From a virus, in the IMG/VR virus record IMGVR_UViG_3300009518_000015, positions 1 to 26,037 of that record: DNA of 26,037 nt. One strand, 5' to 3'. Below are positions 6,689-14,979 of the stretch, one piece after another; position 1 is the first letter of the stretch; each line of letters begins with the position of its first letter. Under the pieces are notes generated by a model that was given only the letters and a program-made list of their open reading frames with translations, was not told the DNA's origin and did not search any database. Made by a program: the position numbers and the translations under genes.

Positions 6689-7134
6689 TATACTTTGCTC
6701 GCACGTTGACGGGCTATGGTTTCACAAGCAGTCTTTGTACGTTTCATGTAGTCAGAGGGGCGTAGAGGAACTTTAGCTGTTTTGTACTTCAGAACCGAAG
6801 CCTCTTGGTCGATATCGAAAGTGTCCTCACCCTCGGCGTCTTTGAGATAGACGATGTAGCTATTCTCGGTATCCATGACCTCTTCCTCGGTCATCTCGAT
6901 AGGCTCAAAGGAAGGATCATTCACGAGAGCCTGGACCTCTGGGTCTCGGGCGTCAGGCCATACGGACGTAATCGCTTGCTTCTCGTTTAGCTCCTGCAAG
7001 CGTTTCGCAAGCTCTTGCTCCTCCGCCTCGGCGTACAGATGCGTGGATTGGAGCCTATTGACCCTATCTTGCTTGATTGAGTACCCTAAAAATTGACCGT
7101 CCAACTCGAAAACGGCTACGTGGTGGTATGCCAT
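6688..7134 (-). CDS. hypothetical acidic protein, first gene of the phosphatase operon
   Basis: A 148-residue acidic protein without a recognised domain. It has a beta-like N terminus ('HHVAVFELDGQFLGYSI'), a charged helix ('LYAEAEEQELAKRLQELNEK') and a basic C terminus. An extended -10 box TGCTATACT stands 7 nt before the ATG, so the message may begin at or next to the start codon. Four downstream genes are coupled to it by stop/start overlaps or a very short gap. Confidence 0.6.
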   Translation of the reverse strand: MAYHHVAVFELDGQFLGYSIKQDRVNRLQSTHLYAEAEEQELAKRLQELNEKQAITSVWPDARDPEVQALVNDPSFEPIEMTEEEVMDTENSYIVYLKDAEGEDTFDIDQEASVLKYKTAKVPLRPSDYMKRTKTACETIARQRASKV

Positions 7135-7141
7135 GTCTCGC

Positions 7142-7150
7142 AGTATAGCA
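7142..7150 (-). promoter_or_regulatory. extended -10 promoter, leaderless layout
   Basis: Minus strand TGC-TATACT (-10 at 7142-7147) lies 7 nt from the ATG at 7134. The -35 position holds only a weak match (TTCGGC). A transcript starting 7 nt after the -10 box would begin at the start codon. Confidence 0.65.
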
Positions 7151-7152
7151 GA

Positions 7153-7416
7153 CTAGGTGCGTTCGCCGAACACGACAAACCAACCTGCGCTAAGTCCAAG
7201 CTGCTCAAGCTCGGCTTGGTCTAGATGACCGAGGATAGCTCGGTCTACGACATCGGGCGGCGAATCGGGAATTGCTTCGGCCAGGACTCTACCATCAACT
7301 GAAGCCTTGAGAGGTATGTCAACCTTGCCACCTAGTCGTCTTTCGCATTTGCTTTTGTACTTTGCCAAGTTAATACGCTGCTTGCCTGTCAAATTTGTCT
7401 CGTTTAGAATTCGCAT
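7153..7416 (-). CDS. 87-aa hypothetical protein
   Basis: A protein of unknown function, basic in its first third ('KQRINLAKYKSKCERRLGG') and acidic/hydrophobic later ('DVVDRAILGHLDQAELEQLG'). A longer frame beginning at 7446 exists, but a -10 box (TACAAT, 7423-7428, preceded by TGC) lies within its first codons, 6 nt before the internal ATG at 7416. The shorter form is therefore the better call. It is divergent from the plus-strand gene at 7458. Confidence 0.6.
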   Translation of the reverse strand: MRILNETNLTGKQRINLAKYKSKCERRLGGKVDIPLKASVDGRVLAEAIPDSPPDVVDRAILGHLDQAELEQLGLSAGWFVVFGERT

Positions 7417-7422
7417 TAGCTC

Positions 7423-7431
7423 ATTGTAGCA
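7423..7431 (-). promoter_or_regulatory. extended -10 promoter, leaderless layout
   Basis: Minus strand TGC-TACAAT (-10 at 7423-7428) with 6 nt to the ATG at 7416. The -35 region (TTCTTA) is a partial match. The promoter decides the start codon of the 87-residue gene. Confidence 0.65.
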
Positions 7432-7457
7432 TGACTTCGCAGACATAAGAAGTAGGC

Positions 7458-8561
7458 ATGCTAGGAGTACGGTACCAACTCAATCCAATCAACGTTAGCG
7501 ATACCGCTGAGCTACGCGCTGCGCTGCGCGAACGTGAAGGCGTTGTGCCCCAGGAAGACATTGCAGGAGTCGAATTCACGATTCAGGGTCCTAACGGCAT
7601 TCTGATTGGTAACCCCTCTACGGTCAAAACAACTTCTGGAATTATCCACAAAAAAGAAGGGACCGTTAGCGGGCTTGAAATCACTGACATTCCATCGACC
7701 GTGGGCTTGGTCGCAGGTAAGACGCTCGTCAGAGGGCCGCATATTGAACCTGGAGCGATAGTAACGAAGGTCGTTGACGGCGAAACCGTCTTAATCGACT
7801 ATTCGTCGTTAATCACAGAACCTAAAGTTGCCGAAGAAGAAGTTGCGCTCGAATTCGAAAGTACACAATGGCCTGGCGAAATAGAAGAAAACGGAGAAGG
7901 GTATCTCCAATGGACTAACACGGAACAATCTGGAGAGTATCTTGTACAGGCTCAGTTCACGTTAGTCACCCAAGAGGTCAAATCAGTAATGATTAATTTC
8001 GCCGTTCTTGACCCGTTCAATATTCCGCCGCCAACAGAACCGCAACTTGTGGCCGAAGAAGTATGGTTGCGATTCGAGGATTCCTTTGACTCTGTCGAGG
8101 GTGGCCCAGTTCTACGCGATTATACACTTGCTCATTTCGACCTTAAGAAAATCGAACGTTTCATTCCCGAAGCGCTACTCGATATCAACGTTCAGATGCC
8201 CCCAACTCAATACGATGTTTCATACTTTGCTCGGCGTAGCGGAGATGGAGAAATCAATCCCCTTATGCCGCTCCTGTCCAAGGGCGTTATGTGTAAGGTT
8301 CTTTTACACATGATTCGTTCGTACATAGAGCAACCTGTACCACAAGGCGCACAAATCGCTTATGAGGACCGCACGCGGTATGCGCAAGCGTGGCAAACTG
8401 CGTATGCGACAGAGCGCGAAGATTGGATCAGCATGGTGAGATTGTTCAAGCGTCAAGAATTGAGACTTGGCCATTCGGCGCTTTTGGTCGGCTCAAAGGC
8501 TGGACGCCTTTTCTATTCAGGAACCTGGAGAACTCAAAATATTGGCAGAGGCTTTTTTTAG
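7458..8561 (+). CDS. putative head-tail connector/neck protein with an inserted beta module
   Basis: A 367-residue protein placed where the adaptor or neck gene of a contractile-tail phage sits. Residues 35-185 look like a beta-sandwich ('GVEFTIQGPNG' to 'GEYLVQAQFTLVTQE') that is interrupted at about 57-134 by a module with 'GTVSGLEITDIPSTVGLVAG' and 'GPHIEPGAIVTKV'. Related modules occur in the tail-completion protein and the sheath. The C-terminal part (200-367) is mostly alpha-helical. No Shine-Dalgarno sequence better than AAGTAGG is present; CATAAG lies 8 nt before the ATG. The structural role is inferred from position. Confidence 0.55.
   Translation: MLGVRYQLNPINVSDTAELRAALREREGVVPQEDIAGVEFTIQGPNGILIGNPSTVKTTSGIIHKKEGTVSGLEITDIPSTVGLVAGKTLVRGPHIEPGAIVTKVVDGETVLIDYSSLITEPKVAEEEVALEFESTQWPGEIEENGEGYLQWTNTEQSGEYLVQAQFTLVTQEVKSVMINFAVLDPFNIPPPTEPQLVAEEVWLRFEDSFDSVEGGPVLRDYTLAHFDLKKIERFIPEALLDINVQMPPTQYDVSYFARRSGDGEINPLMPLLSKGVMCKVLLHMIRSYIEQPVPQGAQIAYEDRTRYAQAWQTAYATEREDWISMVRLFKRQELRLGHSALLVGSKAGRLFYSGTWRTQNIGRGFF
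7626..7859 (+). other. inserted beta module, copy 1 (residues about 57-134)
   Basis: This segment follows the pattern 'sGL...(D)...vG..v.G..I.p...v..v....v.l' shared with copies in the genes at 9876 and 11005. It interrupts a beta-sandwich region of the connector protein, so it is likely a surface insertion. Confidence 0.5.
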
Positions 8562-8612
8562 AAGAATCCGTAAGTTGGTTTCTTTTTATTCGATATCGGT
8601 GATTTCATATGT

Positions 8613-9041
8613 ATGATACGAGTTTGCTACAAATGCAAAAAACCGAAGGATTTGGAAACCGAGTTCTACAAACACCCTAACGGTAAGCAAGGGTATGACA
8701 CTAAGTGTAAGCAATGCGCCAAGGAAAATGCAAAAGGCGCTTATGATCGCACCCCTCAACGCACTCTAGAAAAAGTCTACGAACGACGACAGCGCAATCG
8801 TCAATTCATCTGGGATTACTATAATGCGCACCCCTGTGTTGATTGCGACGAGGACGATCCGCTTGTTCTAGAGCTAGATCATGTGCGAGATAAGAAGACG
8901 GCCAATGTTTCGCAACTCGTACATAACACACGATCCTTGAAAGTAATAGAAGATGAGATCGCCAAGTGTGAAGTCGTTTGCGCCAACTGCCATAAGCGTC
9001 GTACGGCCGTCACCCAAGGCTGGTACGCAGACGTGATTTAG
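8613..9041 (+). CDS. free-standing HNH endonuclease
   Basis: A 142-residue protein with an N-terminal zinc ribbon (C5/C8 and C32/C35, 'CYKCKKPKDLETEFY') and an HNH core: C75/C78, 'LELDHVRDKK' with D89-H90, and 'CEVVCANCHKRR' with C123, C126 and H127. This is the common small phage HNH family, usually a selfish homing nuclease, though some take part in packaging. It sits alone between two connector genes, with 51 nt before and 65 nt after it that hold nothing recognisable. No clear Shine-Dalgarno sequence precedes the ATG. Confidence 0.85.
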   Translation: MIRVCYKCKKPKDLETEFYKHPNGKQGYDTKCKQCAKENAKGAYDRTPQRTLEKVYERRQRNRQFIWDYYNAHPCVDCDEDDPLVLELDHVRDKKTANVSQLVHNTRSLKVIEDEIAKCEVVCANCHKRRTAVTQGWYADVI

Positions 9042-9106
9042 AGGTCAAATATGATTCATTTTTTGATAGGTCGCGGGTTCTTCTGATATATGGAATTGTT
9101 CTAATT

Positions 9107-9874
9107 ATGCCAACAGCATTGCTAAAACCTATTTATAAAAATGTGATTAGGTTTACAGGAGAAATGGGAATTTCGCAGGATATACTCCGTCGCCGTCGTC
9201 TCTCGTTAGAAACAATGCGGCGGATGGGAACTCCAGTGTTGCTCAAGCACATGTATACGATTCAGGACGTGGAAAAGGGAATTGCCGAACCAAGCGTAGG
9301 ACTAGATACTATTTATCAGCAGCCGATTCATGATGACCAACTCTCATACGGAATTGGATATGTTTCGGTTGAGAAATCTACGCGCGGAGAATGGATAAAG
9401 CCAGCTACCGAAACAGAACCAGCAGAACTTGTCATCCAAGAAGAACCTGAACCCGAATGGGAGGCAGCCCCGCTTTATCGCGGTTTTGGTCCTGGTTATC
9501 TGACATACGCCATTCTTCCAGACGCACCAGAAGACGTATATAAGCTGACAGAAGAGGGGGCGCTCATAAGGACCCAAATAGCGCGTCTTAACCTGCCCTG
9601 GTACCCACAAGTGGGCGATAATGACTTGCTAATTACTTGCGAAATCGACGGCTCGGAGAACATCCTTCAGACGTTTGAGCGATATCAACTCAAGCAGGTA
9701 TCTCCGACTACTATGAGAGGCGCAGCAGCTCTTCAACGCGATGGTTATGGACGACGCGAGACAGATACCGCAAATCTAACGGCTGGAGGAAATAGGCACC
9801 TAGTTTCGCAGCAAGCGGAATCTTCATTAATCCCGAAAACGGACCCAATCTATTTGGTTGAGGTGGACCGCTGA
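9107..9874 (+). CDS. putative head-closure/neck protein
   Basis: A 255-residue protein located between the connector and tail-completion genes. Its N terminus is basic ('QDILRRRRLSLETMRRMGT'), the middle is beta-rich ('SYGIGYVSVEKS', 'YRGFGPGYLTYAIL'), and an acidic 'EPEPEWEAAP' segment lies between. 'DNDLLITCEID' near residue 180 is reminiscent of head-closure proteins, but the family is not certain. No Shine-Dalgarno sequence is evident. The assignment depends mainly on gene order. Confidence 0.5.
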   Translation: MPTALLKPIYKNVIRFTGEMGISQDILRRRRLSLETMRRMGTPVLLKHMYTIQDVEKGIAEPSVGLDTIYQQPIHDDQLSYGIGYVSVEKSTRGEWIKPATETEPAELVIQEEPEPEWEAAPLYRGFGPGYLTYAILPDAPEDVYKLTEEGALIRTQIARLNLPWYPQVGDNDLLITCEIDGSENILQTFERYQLKQVSPTTMRGAAALQRDGYGRRETDTANLTAGGNRHLVSQQAESSLIPKTDPIYLVEVDR

Positions 9875-9875
9875 A

Positions 9876-10967
9876 ATGGCTAAACAAAAAGACCAGCAAT
9901 CAGTTGTACCAAATCCGCGCAAAGTCAAACCGCAATACGTCGCGCAGCAAACTTTACAATACAAGACCTTTTTGAAGCGAACAGTAACCGAGGCCCTTCA
10001 GAATGCATTTGCGCTTTACGAAGACCCAACGTTGCTCAAAGCAAAAATCGGTCCTGACTATCAAACAACAAGAGTTAATTTTCCATCCATCGTTGTCAAG
10101 TTCTATGAGCAGCAACTCAAGAATGCAGGCGTAGGCCACAAAGAGTGGGGTCCTGAAGTAGACGTAATTGAACTTGAAGGTAAAGGAAAAATTACTGAAG
10201 GGTCTGGCGTACTATCTGGGCTGAATACGGTTGATGACTTATATCCTGGCGTTACTGAAGTCAAAGGTAATGGTATTCCTGCAAAAGCTATTATTATTCG
10301 TATACTTAGCGAGACAAGTGTCTTACTTAGTCAAAATGCATTCGAAACGCGAGAAACGAATCTGTCACTTCGCGGCGAACTTAGCATCAACGAAAAATTC
10401 ATTGAGTACCACCACAGTATTTATCATGGCGACATAGCGCTAGAGGTCTACGGACTAAGTTCTGTGGACCGTGACAAGATTACCGATGCTCTTGTTGAAG
10501 TCGTACAAATGGGTACGGTTGGAGAAGAGGGAAAGAGCTTTCAGGAACGCATTTATGACACGATTGGATTAAGTCCCTACTCGAATTGGCATTTCATCGC
10601 CGTCAACACCGATTTATTTTCAGGTTATGGTGAGCGCGAGGAAATGGCTCCATGGATGGCGGAAGATACCTGGGTCTATCGCTGCGAGTATCGCGTTCCG
10701 ATTCTTGGAGAGTTCTATAGTATCACGCCAAAAGAGGATAAGGGCTCGCTTGGTCTTGTCAAGCGCGTCAAGGTATATCCATGGAATACAGAAGGTATTT
10801 CAGATACGCCAGAGGGTAAATATGGCGAAGTTGAACCCGATGAATTTCCCGAAGGCAAAGTACCAAACGAAGATTATTACAACTTTCCTCCTTTAGGGCG
10901 AGATAGAGAGCGCGCCTTTGATGGTCAAATGGGAATGTCGGCTTCTTTAGAACCAATCAAGTTATAA
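9876..10967 (+). CDS. putative tail-completion/terminator protein with an inserted beta module
   Basis: A 363-residue protein directly upstream of the sheath gene, where tail terminator or completion genes lie. An alpha/beta body ('VTEALQNAFALYEDPTL', 'VNFPSIVVKFYEQQLKN') is interrupted at about 105-168 by a module ('GVLSGLNTVDDLYPG', 'KGNGIPAKAIIIRI') related to segments in the connector and sheath proteins. It resumes with 'FIEYHHSIYHGDIALEVYGL', typical of tail-completion proteins that end a tube. The ATG at 9876 is preferred over a TTG at 9858 that overlaps the previous gene; GAGGTGG lies 9 nt upstream. Confidence 0.55.
   Translation: MAKQKDQQSVVPNPRKVKPQYVAQQTLQYKTFLKRTVTEALQNAFALYEDPTLLKAKIGPDYQTTRVNFPSIVVKFYEQQLKNAGVGHKEWGPEVDVIELEGKGKITEGSGVLSGLNTVDDLYPGVTEVKGNGIPAKAIIIRILSETSVLLSQNAFETRETNLSLRGELSINEKFIEYHHSIYHGDIALEVYGLSSVDRDKITDALVEVVQMGTVGEEGKSFQERIYDTIGLSPYSNWHFIAVNTDLFSGYGEREEMAPWMAEDTWVYRCEYRVPILGEFYSITPKEDKGSLGLVKRVKVYPWNTEGISDTPEGKYGEVEPDEFPEGKVPNEDYYNFPPLGRDRERAFDGQMGMSASLEPIKL
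10188..10379 (+). other. inserted beta module, copy 2 (residues about 105-168)
   Basis: This copy contains 'SGVLSGLNTVDDL', 'GNGIPAKAII' and 'SVLLSQNAF'. It is closest to the widespread phage repeat with a 'G.GIP..T' core and lies inside an otherwise continuous tail-completion domain. Confidence 0.55.
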
Positions 10968-11004
10968 CTTACAAAGCCAGCGGTTCTGCGTCATAACGAA
11001 TAGA

Positions 11005-12765
11005 ATGGCAACTCCGTATGTACCACCTGGCGTAACTATCACTGAGGCGGTAGCCCCGCAGGTGGTTCCGCTTATTGCCTCAACCTCTGAAGTAGTACTT
11101 GTTGGGCTTACTTTGGGCCATCAGACACGCACAGACCAGGTACGCCTTGGCGGCGGCGCGTTTATCGGCGAAGGCACAATCGAAAAAGGGAAAAAAGTCA
11201 AAATCACCAAAAAAAAAGCAGAACTCGAAGCGTTGATTTCAGTGGGCTCGACGGTTAGTGGTTCGGGTATCGAACCGAAAACCGTCGTGGAAACCATCGG
11301 CGAAGAAGAACTTGCACTCAGTATCGCCGCAACCGCAGCAGAAAAAACGATGCTCACATTTGAAAAGGAACCAACTCCGCTTCCGTTCTTGGCCTCTCTG
11401 CCTGGGTCTAAACTTGAATCGGTCATTTCCGTTTACAGCGCAACTAATCCTTCCGAAGGGGCAAATAACGGTAAAGGATTCAAAGAAACCACAGCCTATA
11501 AAGTAGATAAAGAACTTGGTGCGGTCATCCGTATCAATGGTGGCTTGATTGGAGCCAACCAGCTAGTAAACATCACCTATACCTACGTTCCAGCGGGCTA
11601 CTACAACCCAATCCGTCTCTACAACTTTAACGAAGTCCAGAATCGCTTTGGTAGCGCGCTTGAAAAGAATGAAAAAGGTGAATATACTTCACCGCTTAGC
11701 CTCGGTGCACAAAAGGCATTCGAAAGCGGCGCTGGAAACGTCATTCTTCAGCCGCTCTTTCATCTAAGTAGCGGTACCGAACCAGAATATAGCGCAGGAG
11801 GCTTTATTACAAATGCAGCGCAGCCGACTGCGGCACAGGTCGCGGAAGTAGCGGTTTGGGAAGGTACACTCAAAGCCCTAAACCTCGTTGAAGCTATTGA
11901 CATCATTACTCCTGTTGTCGGCCAAGGAGATGCCGAAGGTAAAGTAACAGATCCCGTAATGAACCAAATCATCAGCGCTATTCTCGGTTATGAGCAATAT
12001 CGCGCCGTTGAAGAGCAGTTCATTTACGGAGTATTTGGAGAGAACTCAACGGGTACCGAAGGTACGGAGTTAAAGCTTCAAGAACATGCTCGTAACGTTC
12101 GCTCATATGCGGGCGGAGCGCTTGCTGCACAGAACCTTCTTATCAATGGCGGCAACTACGGTATCTCTCTTCCAGAAGGCGGAGAAACCTCTATCGGCGG
12201 CGAGTACATGGCAGCAGCAATCGCAGGAGCGCTTGCTTCGCGCCCAGTTGCATCGTCATTGACGCGAAAGGGCATTACTGGATTCACGAAAGTCAATGAC
12301 CTTCGGACCCCAGCGCAGAAGAACGAAGACGCGGGCGAAGGACTCTTTGTTATTGAGCAAAACAAAGGCAAAATCCAATGCCGTCACGCAATCTCGCTCG
12401 ATAACACACATGGCGCATCTCGCTCTGAGGTTTCTGTGGTTCGCGCCAAGTTCCTGATGATTGAATCGGTCAAAGAGACTCTTGAAAATCAGATTATTGG
12501 ACAAATTATTGCAGATGGAAACTCCCCAATCATCGTACGCTCCGCAATCGTCGGCGTTTTGAGCGCTCTCCAGTCGGCGGGAGACCTCGTAGACTTCAAG
12601 ACTCCTGTGGTAGCAATTGCATCTCTCGAACCGACCACAATCACGGCGAGCTTCTCATACCGACCTGCATTTACACTCAACTACATCGACATTGTATTCT
12701 CGCTCGACCTTTCAAGCCAGACGGTTTCGATTACGGAAAACAGTTCACAGGGCGAAACGGTATAG
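11005..12765 (+). CDS. tail sheath protein
   Basis: This 586-residue protein forms the contractile outer layer of the tail. The N-terminal 'ATPYVPPGVTITE' followed by a beta strand 'STSEVVLVGLT' is typical of phage sheath proteins, as is the C-terminal domain with 'TITASFSYRPAFTLNYIDIV'. A module at about 60-120 ('ISVGSTVSGSGIEPKTVV') is inserted near the N terminus and matches those in the two upstream proteins. The middle contains the variable outer domains. No Shine-Dalgarno sequence is seen; CATAAC lies 7 nt before the ATG. The tube gene follows 9 nt later, the normal sheath-tube order. Confidence 0.88.
   Translation: MATPYVPPGVTITEAVAPQVVPLIASTSEVVLVGLTLGHQTRTDQVRLGGGAFIGEGTIEKGKKVKITKKKAELEALISVGSTVSGSGIEPKTVVETIGEEELALSIAATAAEKTMLTFEKEPTPLPFLASLPGSKLESVISVYSATNPSEGANNGKGFKETTAYKVDKELGAVIRINGGLIGANQLVNITYTYVPAGYYNPIRLYNFNEVQNRFGSALEKNEKGEYTSPLSLGAQKAFESGAGNVILQPLFHLSSGTEPEYSAGGFITNAAQPTAAQVAEVAVWEGTLKALNLVEAIDIITPVVGQGDAEGKVTDPVMNQIISAILGYEQYRAVEEQFIYGVFGENSTGTEGTELKLQEHARNVRSYAGGALAAQNLLINGGNYGISLPEGGETSIGGEYMAAAIAGALASRPVASSLTRKGITGFTKVNDLRTPAQKNEDAGEGLFVIEQNKGKIQCRHAISLDNTHGASRSEVSVVRAKFLMIESVKETLENQIIGQIIADGNSPIIVRSAIVGVLSALQSAGDLVDFKTPVVAIASLEPTTITASFSYRPAFTLNYIDIVFSLDLSSQTVSITENSSQGETV
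11182..11364 (+). other. inserted beta module, copy 3 (residues about 60-120 of the sheath)
   Basis: A Lys/Glu-rich version of the shared module with 'VGSTVSGSGIEPKTVVETIG' and 'LALSIAATAAE'. It lies after the first beta strand of the sheath, so it probably projects from the tail surface. Confidence 0.5.
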
Positions 12766-12774
12766 TAATTTACG

Positions 12775-14394
12775 ATGGCATCCGTTGACCCAACATTCCA
12801 ATCCAGAGTCCGCGTAGGCGGAGTATTCACCGTCTTTACGTTCGGTGGATTTCCCATTACATTCTGTCAGCAGGTCTCTTACACATCGCCGCAGCCTGTA
12901 GGCGGCGGGATGTCGGCAATTCAGCCAATGGACGAGCCGTACCCTATCGAGATTATCACACCAGTCGCGGCGGGACCAGGACAAATCGTATTGAACATGT
13001 TCGAGCTTTTCGGTAGCGGTGGAACGGCATCTAAGGTCTGGGACCGACTAGGTCTTAGCCTCGGAGCCAAGAACGGTCCATTCGGTTCTGAAACTCCTGA
13101 AAACCAGAGTACCAACTTTAAACTCACTGGGCCAAATAACGGCGGCATCTTTATGGGCGCGGTAGACATCGTAGACATCTTCATTCGTCAGGCTCAAGCT
13201 TCACCCGCTAAGACAGAAATCGTCAAGATTATCCGTCCTCTTGGAGCGTCAGGACCTGCGGGTTCTCCGATTACTCCGTACACAGAGGAGTACCATGGAT
13301 GCTTTGCTGGCCATGAAACCTATATTACAGATGAAGGTATACGATCATTTGAGGATTCGGTTGGCGAGACCGTGCATGCGCTTACAAAGAGTGGATTTGT
13401 AACCTCAAAGGTCAATTATCTTGGAAAACAACCACTCAATCGTATCCGACTAAAGCCGATGAGCAAAATGCGCCATCCTAGCGGTGGTAATATGTGGCGT
13501 ACCGCACCAAAGAGCAATTTCTCAATTGAGATAGAAGCGACCCCTAACCATCGTTGGATCAAAGCTAATGGATCAATTACCGATAATCTTGCGGTTGGGG
13601 ACAGATTGATGGCTCATTGTAATACTATTGATACCTTTTCTGAGAGTTATCAAGATGGTATGCGTCACGGATTAGTCTTTGGCGACGGAACTCATGAGTA
13701 TCAACAAAAGACCAAGAAGCAACTACATAGACATGCACTGCGTATTTATGGCGACAGTATGAAGGCGGCCGCAAATGATCTCTTTGATGATATTCATATT
13801 GAGCAATCTAATGTTGGTCCCGAGAAGGGAATAGGTTATGGTGGAACTGCTATCGCCTATGCTACACAAAACTTCAAGGAGCTACCTGAGCGCACAGACA
13901 ATGCAGATTACTTGGCTGGGTTTATCGCTGGTTGGGGTATAGCGGATGCTCATTATCTTGAGTCGGGGCGTATTAAGATAAACTCAAGTAATCATGAAGC
14001 TCTTGAATGGCTGGAAGAATATGCAGCCTTTGCTGGATATGTGGTTATCGGTAAGGGAGAGGACCCAACCGATGAGACTAATTATGGTAAACGAACATCT
14101 CGTATGCGCTACGTAACATTAGCAGACGCTTCAACCGTTTGTTGGAAGGTTGATTCAATTGAAAGTACGGGTCATTCTGAGAATGTATATTGCCTCGATG
14201 TTCCCGACGAGCACGCCTTTACACTTTCTAACGGAGTTTACACAGGAAACTGCGTAATCACGGGCGTACAGGACGGCGAGCAGATTGCCGTAGGAACGAT
14301 GGAAGTGCTTAAGCAGGTGACTGTGTCGTTCAGGTACGTAACACGCAACTCGAATCCAAGTCTTGCCTTCCGCGTACGCGACAACCCTCTTTAG
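12775..14394 (+). CDS. tail tube protein interrupted by an intein
   Basis: The host protein is a T4 gp19-like tail tube subunit. Residues 1-175 and 493-539 join to give a 222-residue product in which 'EEYHG' is followed by 'CVITGVQDGEQIAVGTM' and a final strand 'KQVTVSFRYVTR', the conserved C-terminal pattern of tube proteins. Residues 176-492 are an intein. The gene follows the sheath gene by 9 nt. TATAGT lies 8 nt upstream of the ATG and there is no clear Shine-Dalgarno sequence. Without splicing the insertion would disrupt the tube subunit, so splicing is presumably essential. Confidence 0.88.
   Translation: MASVDPTFQSRVRVGGVFTVFTFGGFPITFCQQVSYTSPQPVGGGMSAIQPMDEPYPIEIITPVAAGPGQIVLNMFELFGSGGTASKVWDRLGLSLGAKNGPFGSETPENQSTNFKLTGPNNGGIFMGAVDIVDIFIRQAQASPAKTEIVKIIRPLGASGPAGSPITPYTEEYHGCFAGHETYITDEGIRSFEDSVGETVHALTKSGFVTSKVNYLGKQPLNRIRLKPMSKMRHPSGGNMWRTAPKSNFSIEIEATPNHRWIKANGSITDNLAVGDRLMAHCNTIDTFSESYQDGMRHGLVFGDGTHEYQQKTKKQLHRHALRIYGDSMKAAANDLFDDIHIEQSNVGPEKGIGYGGTAIAYATQNFKELPERTDNADYLAGFIAGWGIADAHYLESGRIKINSSNHEALEWLEEYAAFAGYVVIGKGEDPTDETNYGKRTSRMRYVTLADASTVCWKVDSIESTGHSENVYCLDVPDEHAFTLSNGVYTGNCVITGVQDGEQIAVGTMEVLKQVTVSFRYVTRNSNPSLAFRVRDNPL
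13300..14250 (+). mobile_element. LAGLIDADG-type intein in the tail tube gene
   Basis: A 317-residue in-frame intein. Block A is 'CFAGHETYI' with C176 as first residue; block B is 'EATPNHRWI' (T-x-x-H); two LAGLIDADG-like motifs are 'GLVFGDGTHE' (about 299-308) and 'LAGFIAGWGIADA' (380-392); block F is 'VYCLDVPDEHAFTL' (471-484); the C end is 'GVYTGN' followed by Cys 493. The usual penultimate His is Gly here, a known but less common variant. The DNA looks AT-richer than the exteins. The junctions are inferred from block A and the restored tube motif. Confidence 0.88.
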
Positions 14395-14442
14395 ACCGAT
14401 TCAAGTAGGTAATGTGTAGTACCAACAACAAGTGAGGTAAGT

Positions 14443-14979
14443 ATGGCAGATACAGCAGCACCACCAGAGGAAGAGCGCATTGACCCTTTCTCGCTATTTA
14501 CGGAGCAGATTCGACTCCCCGTACGCGGACTCGTATTTCTCGGTCAGATTGAGAAGACGGTCGAGTTCTGTGGACACACATTTTCTCTGCGTACATTGTA
14601 CCCGTCGGAGAAGGCCGCCGTCTCTATCGTCATTCAACCTTGGCGCGGTTCAATCTCCGAGGGAGAGGTATGGGCAAATGCACAAGTCGGTTTGAGTCTT
14701 ACGTCGGTAGACGACGATAACGAGTTTTGCATTAAGGCGGGTCCCGACCTCAATGATTTCGCAAAAGCGCGTTTGAATTACGTCACTCAAAAGTGGTACC
14801 AACCCACACTATCGTTTCTCTATGCTCGGTATCTAGAGTTAGAGCAAGAAGCACTCGCTGGGATACGAGAGCTTCGGGATTTATCCGAGAGGGACCTGGA
14901 CCCTTCGCAGCCCTTGCCAGGTTCCTTGATTCCGCCGGGTATCTCCACCGCATTGACCGATTTGGGTATCCAGCCCTGA
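14443..14979 (+). CDS. tail assembly chaperone, short form
   Basis: A 178-residue protein between tube and tape measure genes, where the lambda gpG-like chaperone lies. It starts from a good Shine-Dalgarno sequence (GTGAGG, 7-8 nt before the ATG). The protein is acidic at the N terminus ('PPEEERIDPFSLF') and alpha-helical later ('SFLYARYLELEQEALAGIRE'). Chaperones of this kind coat the tape measure during tail assembly and are not found in the finished virion. The gene ends at 14979 unless ribosomes shift frame at the signal at 14961-14967. Confidence 0.82.
   Translation: MADTAAPPEEERIDPFSLFTEQIRLPVRGLVFLGQIEKTVEFCGHTFSLRTLYPSEKAAVSIVIQPWRGSISEGEVWANAQVGLSLTSVDDDNEFCIKAGPDLNDFAKARLNYVTQKWYQPTLSFLYARYLELEQEALAGIRELRDLSERDLDPSQPLPGSLIPPGISTALTDLGIQP

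Noticed and set aside
7417-7446. ATG start at 7446 for the minus-strand gene ending at 7153
   Set aside because: A -10 box (TACAAT with TGC) lies inside those first codons at the leaderless distance from the ATG at 7416.
8562-8612. T-rich stretch before the HNH gene as terminator
   Set aside because: No stem precedes the T-run.
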